From the NCBI RefSeq assembly GCF_000950575.1, contig NZ_CP011005.1, positions 3,224,001 to 3,288,000 of the forward strand: DNA of 64,000 bases, in the 5' to 3' direction. Made by a program: the position numbers and the translations under genes. The notes beneath the pieces were generated by a model, which was not told the origin of the DNA, ran no database searches, and saw nothing but the letters and a program-made list of their open reading frames with translations. Positions 58,369 through 64,000 of the stretch are shown piece by piece. Each line of letters starts with the position of its first letter. Within the stretch, counting starts at the first letter, position 1. This stretch comes from Psychromicrobium lacuslunae (GTDB lineage: Bacteria; Actinomycetota; Actinomycetes; Actinomycetales; Micrococcaceae).

Positions 58369-60735
58369 TCAGCTGCTAGCCTCGCCCCACAATGAGAGCT
58401 GAGAGAGATAGCTTTGGGCCCGGGACTGGGTGATATTGATCCGGAACTTTTGCGCGGTGACCGCACTGGGTAGTTCCAAGATACGGAGCTGACCGATGGA
58501 GCCCACGGTGGCAATGTTCTGCCAGCTGCCGCCCTGTTCGGCTTCGATAGTGACCCCCTCGATGGCTTGGCCGTGCTGCAGCACGGCCTCGCTGAGCGAG
58601 ATTCGCTTGACCGACTTGGTAGCGCCCAGGTCAACGGTCACGCTGCCGGTGCCATTGGCGCCGGGCGTCCAGGAGGTCGCCGGATCACCGTCACCCAGGG
58701 CAGTCGATGTGCTGCCATCGGGTGAGTTGGCCGGGCGTGACTTCGCGTAGTCAACGGCGTAAGCCTTGTCGAGTTCCGTTTTGAAATCCTTCAGCGCTTG
58801 TACTGACGCGGCGGAGAAAGAGCCGCTGGTGGTGGGGGGCACATTCATCAGGAATACCGCATTGCGGCCCACCGTCTCCTGATACTTTTGCAACAGTTGG
58901 CTGCCAGTCAAAGGTTTATCGGTTGGATGCGCGAACCAGCCTTGGGTGAGTTTGAAATCTGCCTCAGCCGGCCACCAGTGCAAAGCATTCGCGCCGCCGC
59001 TGCGGACCGCCGAAATGAGGGTCTGACGGTCACCCAACGAGGCCGCGGTGCCATCGGTGGGTTCGCCGAGCTTTCCCTGATCGGCGGGATCAATCACCGG
59101 TAATGAACTCCACTCATTTGGCCGAGCCTGGCCATTCTCATTTCCGACCCAGCGCACATCCCGACCACCTACCGCTACCACGGCGCCGGGCTGTAGCTTA
59201 TGAATCAGATCGTAGAAGGCGGGATAATCGTATTTCTCGGTTTTAGCGGTATTTCCGTTTGAGCCATCGAACCAGACTTCACTGATTGCCCCGTACTGGG
59301 TGAGGATCTCGTAGAGCGTATTGAGGAAGTAAGCGCCGTAATCGGTGGCTTGGTAGTTGTAGCTGGCTAGGTTGGGATCGTTTGCCCGACTGTCGCCCGC
59401 CACCAGGGTGGGAATAGTGCGGGTTGTTGCCTGGCTACCGTTGCCGTAAACGCCCTTGATCTCCTGATTCGAATCGGCGGGGGAGAGGTAGAGGCCGACC
59501 TGGAGGCCATACTTGTGCGCTGAGTCGGTGAAGAGTTTCACGATATCGCCCTTACCGCCCAGCCAGGGGGAGGCAGCCACTGAATAGTCCGAGTAGCGGC
59601 TGGGGTAGAGCAGAAAGCCGTCATGGTGTTTGACGGTCAGGATGACCCGACGGAAACCGGCGTCGGCGAGTGCTTTCACCCACTGATCGGTATCGACGGT
59701 TCCGGTCGGATTGAAGCGCTGCGGATCTTCGGTGCCGTGGCCCCATTCTTGGTTGTAGAAGGTATTGATGCCGAAGTGCACAAAGGCGCTGAGCTTATCG
59801 TTCTGCCAGTTCCACTGCTGGCTGGTGGGGCGGACCATGGTGGATTTGGTCAGGATGTCTTGATCGCAGTCTGTGGCGCTGACCGGAATGTAGTTGCCCG
59901 GGCTGAGCTGGCTTAAGTCTTGGCACTGGCCGGGTTGGTTCGGGTCAACAGGACCAGTGGTGTTGAAGGTGAACACGGTCGGATCGTAGCTGGCCGGGCC
60001 CGAGCTGACCCGAACTTTCCGGATTGAGCCGATAAAGCCTCGATTAGTGCCGCTCGGGTGTACCTCGTTGCCGATCCCGAAAGCTTTCTCTAGACCCGCG
60101 GCGATGCCGAAGCCCGTAGTCGCCGTCACTGTGGGTAGCTGTTTGCCATCGAGGATCAGGAAAAGTGAGACGCCCTGGGTGGTCGGCAAATAGTGCAGGG
60201 AAAGGTTGTGCTCTTGATTGAGCGCGGGGAAGGCGACCGAAGCAGAGTGGTTCGCCCAACTGCCGTTAGCTAGGGTGTCGAAACCGTAGCTCAGTTTGCC
60301 CGCTTGCGCACGGATCGAGAAGTTGCCGCCGACCGAAAGTAGGGTGCTCAGATTGGCGGGAGCGGTGGTCGGGGTGAACCGGACTTCGGCAATGAAGTTC
60401 TTTGTCGCGGTGCTTGGGCTCGTTGCCGAAGCTAACGACCAGTCGGCAGGAGTGAAGCTGATGCCTTGCTGTCCGCCAGTTAGTTTGACGCCGCTGCCAG
60501 CTATTTGCTGCTCATCGCCTTGCACTCGGTGCAAGCTGCCGCGCAGCGCCTCTTCGCCAGCCGTGGTGTAGGCAGTAGTGCCGACTAGGGAGCCAGCAAA
60601 GCCAACATTGAGGGAGTCTGGTTCGGCAACCTCAGCGGCGAGTGGTGAAGCGTTCGTGGCCACAGCGGGGGTAACTCCTGCCAAAACGAGGGCGGTGGAT
60701 AGGGACAATCCAGCAAGAACTCGGAACTTCTTCAC
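58369..60735 (-). CDS. Secreted GH29 alpha-L-fucosidase with LamG-like and F5/8C-like domains
   Basis: The start is GTG 60735 with GAAAGGG upstream, giving 788 residues. A signal peptide (VLAGLSLSTALVLAGVTPAVA) is followed by a concanavalin-like LamG domain (about 40-270), the GH29 barrel (about 310-650) and a C-terminal discoidin-like domain. The barrel shows FVHFGINTFYNQEWG, LTVKHHDGFLLYPS, VGLYLSPAD and VWFDGSNG, in which Asp490 is the expected nucleophile. The enzyme would release alpha-L-fucose from glycans outside the cell. A perfect dyad with a short loop about 90 nt upstream is a candidate regulator site. Confidence 0.92.
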   Translation of the reverse strand: MKKFRVLAGLSLSTALVLAGVTPAVATNASPLAAEVAEPDSLNVGFAGSLVGTTAYTTAGEEALRGSLHRVQGDEQQIAGSGVKLTGGQQGISFTPADWSLASATSPSTATKNFIAEVRFTPTTAPANLSTLLSVGGNFSIRAQAGKLSYGFDTLANGSWANHSASVAFPALNQEHNLSLHYLPTTQGVSLFLILDGKQLPTVTATTGFGIAAGLEKAFGIGNEVHPSGTNRGFIGSIRKVRVSSGPASYDPTVFTFNTTGPVDPNQPGQCQDLSQLSPGNYIPVSATDCDQDILTKSTMVRPTSQQWNWQNDKLSAFVHFGINTFYNQEWGHGTEDPQRFNPTGTVDTDQWVKALADAGFRRVILTVKHHDGFLLYPSRYSDYSVAASPWLGGKGDIVKLFTDSAHKYGLQVGLYLSPADSNQEIKGVYGNGSQATTRTIPTLVAGDSRANDPNLASYNYQATDYGAYFLNTLYEILTQYGAISEVWFDGSNGNTAKTEKYDYPAFYDLIHKLQPGAVVAVGGRDVRWVGNENGQARPNEWSSLPVIDPADQGKLGEPTDGTAASLGDRQTLISAVRSGGANALHWWPAEADFKLTQGWFAHPTDKPLTGSQLLQKYQETVGRNAVFLMNVPPTTSGSFSAASVQALKDFKTELDKAYAVDYAKSRPANSPDGSTSTALGDGDPATSWTPGANGTGSVTVDLGATKSVKRISLSEAVLQHGQAIEGVTIEAEQGGSWQNIATVGSIGQLRILELPSAVTAQKFRINITQSRAQSYLSQLSLWGEASS

Positions 60736-60822
60736 AAGGACCCTTTCGGAGCACATCTTTGTACTATGGGCTGGCAACAGGATCCACGATACATCTGATG
60801 TTTATTCCTGAAAACCCTTATG

Positions 60823-60840
60823 TCTGCAAAAAATTGCAGA
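60823..60840. promoter_or_regulatory. Dyad upstream of the fucosidase gene
   Basis: TCTGCAA (60823-60829) and TTGCAGA (60834-60840) are perfect arms around AAAA, 88 nt upstream of the fucosidase start and 33 nt from the end of the permease gene. It could be an operator of the fucosidase gene or a terminator hairpin of the permease. The surrounding DNA is visibly AT-rich. Confidence 0.45.
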
Positions 60841-60872
60841 ATATGAATTGCATTGATCTGATCTCTAATTTT

Positions 60873-62285
60873 TCACGAACTACCTGAACTAGCGGGAGCG
60901 TCACTACTCTGCTCGGAAGCGTCGCGACGGCTTCGGAGATACTGCACGATGGCAATCAGGATGCCCGCTAACAGCCAAAATGCGCCGACGACGAGGGCAC
61001 TGACATTCGCGAAAGCGATCACCACCAGGAAAAACACGATCGACAACACCGGCACTCCGAGGTGCAGCAGGTAGCTTCTACTGCGTCGCTTAATCAGGAA
61101 ATACCCGACTACCGCTGCATGCAGCAACACAAACGCGCTCATCGCACCAATCGAAACGGTGGAGGAGAGCAGATCTAAGCCGTCCGGCTCGGCGGCCGCC
61201 CAGACCGCGAGAGCCAAGGTAATAACGGTAACCAAGATCGTTGCAAGCGCGGGGGCTGAGCCGTTGCGGTTGACTCGGCCGAAAAGAGCGGGGAGGCGTC
61301 GGTCACGAGACATCGTCATCACCACCCGGCTCCCGGCGGCAAGTCCCATCATGCCAGCAAAACTTGCGCCCAGCGCTTTAGCGATGCCTAGCAAGGTCGC
61401 TAGCCAAGGAGCGACGTGTGAACGGACAGCATCATAGAAGGCGGTACCCTGGGCTTCCGGATTGGCAGCGAGCTCAGCCGGACTGGGCGCGGTGATAAGT
61501 TCCACCAGATAGCTCTGGAAAAGGAAAAGCACCCCGGCAATCACCAGGCACGCCAGCATCGCCTTGCCAATGAGCCTGGAACTGCCCGAGGTCTCCTCTG
61601 CGAAGGTCGCAATGGCATCGAAGCCGAGGAAAGCCATCGCGGCAATCGAAACCGCCCCCAGTACGGCCACCAGCGAAAAGCCTGTCGTGCCGATGAACGG
61701 AGCCAGCGGTGCCTGCTGAGCGCCGCCGCCAAGCAGAGCTGCAATCACGCCAATCAGCACAATGGCGAGCACAGCGACTTCGGCTATCACCACAGCCATC
61801 GCTGCCCGTGCCAGACTTTTACCACCAGCCAGGTTCAAGGCTGTGGTCAGCACCACGGCCAGTGCGGTAAAAATCCAGGCCGGAACCGCGGGGAGGAAGG
61901 AATGCATAGCTAAGCCGGTGAAGAGAAAGGCAACGCTAGGAATCAGCAAGTAGTCAAGTAAGACCATCCAGCCGGCGATGAATCCAACGCTGCGGTTAAT
62001 CCCAGCGGTGGCATAGGAGAAAACCGAACCAGCCGCGGGGACTACCCGAGACATCTGAGCGTAGGAGATGGCAGTGAGTGCCATGATCAGCGTCGCCACA
62101 ATGTACACCGTGACCACCGCGCCATCGCTTTTGGCATAGATAGGGCCGAAGATGCCCACTGGTGCGGCCGGTCCAATGAATACCAAGCCGTTGCCGATCA
62201 ACTGTTTTAGCCCCAGCGAACGGCGCAGACCCGTTTCCGGTACGACGCCTTGCGCAGCTGGGATTTCCGCTGATGAAGATGCCAC
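60873..62285 (-). CDS. APC-superfamily amino-acid permease
   Basis: The 470-residue protein has about twelve hydrophobic helices. GLRRSLGLKQLIGNGLVFIG at the N-terminus, ISYAQMSRVVPAAGSVFSYA, the FLGFDAIATFAEETSGSS segment in helix 6-7, and the MSRDRRLPALFGRVNRNGSAP loop identify the amino-acid/polyamine/organocation family. It starts at GTG 62285 with GAGGAG upstream. The substrate is unknown. It is probably monocistronic. Confidence 0.93.
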   Translation of the reverse strand: MASSSAEIPAAQGVVPETGLRRSLGLKQLIGNGLVFIGPAAPVGIFGPIYAKSDGAVVTVYIVATLIMALTAISYAQMSRVVPAAGSVFSYATAGINRSVGFIAGWMVLLDYLLIPSVAFLFTGLAMHSFLPAVPAWIFTALAVVLTTALNLAGGKSLARAAMAVVIAEVAVLAIVLIGVIAALLGGGAQQAPLAPFIGTTGFSLVAVLGAVSIAAMAFLGFDAIATFAEETSGSSRLIGKAMLACLVIAGVLFLFQSYLVELITAPSPAELAANPEAQGTAFYDAVRSHVAPWLATLLGIAKALGASFAGMMGLAAGSRVVMTMSRDRRLPALFGRVNRNGSAPALATILVTVITLALAVWAAAEPDGLDLLSSTVSIGAMSAFVLLHAAVVGYFLIKRRSRSYLLHLGVPVLSIVFFLVVIAFANVSALVVGAFWLLAGILIAIVQYLRSRRDASEQSSDAPASSGSS

Positions 62286-62474
62286 CTCAACGCTCCTCTG
62301 GGGTCAATTGAACCTGAAAACAGCGCACCACAGCGGGCGCCGCCTTGTCATTGTGCCGGGCAGTTGGCCTCGGACACAATCAGTTCAGGATGTGGCAGAC
62401 CATCTTCTTAACCTGAGGACCAAAAGCCGCCTGGAGTTACCTTCCTGGGCGGCCAAGCAAAGAGACCAGCTGCC

Positions 62475-64000
62475 TTAGGCACGCATCCGGTTCTGCCAGG
62501 ACTTATCCATCGCGAAGGACTCCGCATCGAGCTCGGTCAGTACGGTGCGCATCACCTCTTCATCGAGGTTTCCGGCGTCACGCTCGCGGATAATCACCTC
62601 GCGCCGAATATTGTTGATCTGGCGTCTAGCGTCGTTCATGAATTTGCCGAATTCTTTGCGCTGTTGCAGTGAAGGTCTACCCGGGATTTCCGCCGCGGTT
62701 TGATCAACAGCCTCTTCCAGATCTTCGTCAGCTTGTTGCGCCTGAGTTTGAGCAATCGCCATTTGTTGAATGCGTTGAATAATTTTCTCGGTCTTTTCGG
62801 CCCCGATCTGCTCGGTCAGGGCCTGCCACTGCGGCTTCATTTCCTCAAGTGCCACTTGGTAGGTCTTGCTGACCAGGGCGCGTTCTGCGGCGGCGTCGCG
62901 CTTGGCCTGATCAGGATCGGTGACCTTGAGCCATTTGATCACCAACGGCAGTGTCACGCCCTGGATCAGCAGGGTGCCAATGGTGACCACAAAGGCGGTC
63001 AGGTAGATGATGTCGTGAGCCGGGATGTTCTGACCCTGTTTGAAGAGCGCGGTGACAGTGGCGGCGGAAGCTAGGGTCACCACTCCGCGCATCCCGGTCC
63101 ACGAAATCACCGTCAGGTCTTGCCAGCTCATCGCCACTTCGGGCCGGCCCCGGCGCTGCTGACGGCGCAAGGAGCGGGGCGTGCGACGCCGGTAGTAGCT
63201 CATGAAAACATAGGCTGGCCGGACCAGAATGGTCACTCCGAGCAGAATGAAGGCCACCCCCAAGCTGAAGCCGAGGCCGTGCGGGCTATTGATGGCGTCC
63301 ACGATCACCGTCTTGAATTGCAAGCCGATCAACGCAAAGACGAACGCTTCCAGCAGTACGTCGAGTGAGGCCCAGATGGGTTGCTCTTGTAGCCGCATGG
63401 TGTAGCTGGCCTTCGGCGCGTTGTAGCCGAGTGAAAGCCCTGCCGCCACCACGGCGAGCACTCCGGAACCCGCGTATTCCAGTCCGTTCAGTTCGAAATG
63501 AATCTGCTCGGCGAAGATATAGGCCACGAAAGGCACTAGCAAACCGATCACGGTTTCGATCAGCGGATCGTTAATCCGCTCGCGAATGAACTGCACCACA
63601 ATGGCGATCAGCAGACCAAAGCCCACCCCGATCACAATATTGACTAGCAGCAGGAGCGCGCCTTCGCCGAAGATGTTCTGGCCGAAGCCGCCGGCGCCGA
63701 GCAGCACCGGTACCAGGAAGAGTTTGAAAAGCGTCAGTGCGGCGGCGTCGTTGATCAGGCTTTCGCCGGAGAGCACGGTCATGACTCGGCGGGGCAACCC
63801 GAGTTTCTTGCCTATCGCGGTGGCTGAGACCGCATCCGGTGGGGCCACGATGGCGCCGATTAATAGTGCTGCTGGAAGGGTGATATCGGGTACCAGGATG
63901 TTGGCCACGCCGCCGACGATCAGCGCGGTGAGGATCACCAGCATGATGCCGAGTCTGCGGATTTGTCGCAGCGAATTGGCGAAGTCTTGGAAGGAGATAT
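62475..64000 (-). CDS. CPA1-family Na+/H+ antiporter, 5' end missing
   Basis: The frame remains open to the right edge of the window, so the N-terminal helices are missing; the ATG at 63944 is internal. The visible part has IGAIVAPPDAVSATAIGKKL and GESLINDAAALTLFKLFLVP, the ion-binding Asn-Asp pair of bacterial NhaP/NhaS-type antiporters, then FELNGLEYAGSGVLAVVAAG and WTGMRGVVTLASA. A charged helical cytoplasmic tail of about 150 residues follows. It exchanges Na+ or K+ for protons across the membrane. Confidence 0.93.
   Translation of the reverse strand, partial: ISFQDFANSLRQIRRLGIMLVILTALIVGGVANILVPDITLPAALLIGAIVAPPDAVSATAIGKKLGLPRRVMTVLSGESLINDAAALTLFKLFLVPVLLGAGGFGQNIFGEGALLLLVNIVIGVGFGLLIAIVVQFIRERINDPLIETVIGLLVPFVAYIFAEQIHFELNGLEYAGSGVLAVVAAGLSLGYNAPKASYTMRLQEQPIWASLDVLLEAFVFALIGLQFKTVIVDAINSPHGLGFSLGVAFILLGVTILVRPAYVFMSYYRRRTPRSLRRQQRRGRPEVAMSWQDLTVISWTGMRGVVTLASAATVTALFKQGQNIPAHDIIYLTAFVVTIGTLLIQGVTLPLVIKWLKVTDPDQAKRDAAAERALVSKTYQVALEEMKPQWQALTEQIGAEKTEKIIQRIQQMAIAQTQAQQADEDLEEAVDQTAAEIPGRPSLQQRKEFGKFMNDARRQINNIRREVIIRERDAGNLDEEVMRTVLTELDAESFAMDKSWQNRMRA

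Overview
The window reads as chromosome of a Gram-positive actinobacterium of the Micrococcaceae (Arthrobacter/Renibacterium/Psychromicrobium-like). The evidence is moderate-to-high GC, many GTG/TTG starts, apparently leaderless genes with TANNNT -10 boxes, sortase-anchored surface proteins, separate purS/purQ/purL genes, and the actinobacterial order pyrE, HAD phosphatase, trmH-type methylase, fba, DUF3151, purA. The genus cannot be fixed from the sequence alone. No rRNA, tRNA, CRISPR array, transposase or phage gene was recognised.

Layout: 1-4160 holds the end of a wall-anchored carbohydrate-binding protein, then a TetR regulator divergent from a membrane protein. 4182-4327 is a hairpin and repeat block in front of pyrE (4338-4910). 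5169-33656 is the centrepiece, a roughly 28.5-kb biosynthetic locus set between pyrE and the HAD/trmH/fba/purA housekeeping block. 33847-42246 is that housekeeping block with a secreted peptidase-like protein, an SDR, LtrA and a small TfoX-like protein. 42389-52362 is accessory: an amidohydrolase, a thioester-domain surface protein, a polysaccharide deacetylase, an arginase-fold operon, an OFA-type MFS transporter with a 35-residue partner, and a secreted sphingomyelinase-like protein between two copies of a 74-nt palindromic repeat. 52368-55700 is purS-purQ-purL on the minus strand. 55865-64000 holds small hypotheticals, a subtilisin-inhibitor-like lipoprotein, a secreted alpha-L-fucosidase, an APC permease and a truncated CPA1 antiporter.

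The biosynthetic locus has two divergent arms. The minus arm is two adjacent acyl-CoA dehydrogenase-like subunits, a C-A-T NRPS module and a type II thioesterase. The plus arm is a P450, a second C-A-T module, a KS-AT-ACP PKS module, a free-standing A-T protein, a second type II thioesterase, two ATP-grasp ligases, an enolase-superfamily dipeptide-epimerase-like enzyme, an S9 peptidase, an MFS exporter, a proline-dehydrogenase-like enzyme, a VOC protein and a third ATP-grasp ligase. A GNAT acetyltransferase and a second S9 peptidase sit at the left edge. Most plus-arm genes overlap or nearly touch, which indicates co-transcription.

My working model, an inference, is a small hybrid peptide-polyketide whose core is built on carrier proteins, oxidised by the P450, the ACAD pair and the PRODH homologue, capped with amino acids by ATP-grasp ligases, epimerised, and exported or unmasked by MFS and S9 proteins. 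I do not recognise this gene combination as a known pathway. Several tailoring enzymes lack or change canonical active-site residues, which makes the locus the best candidate here for an undescribed system.
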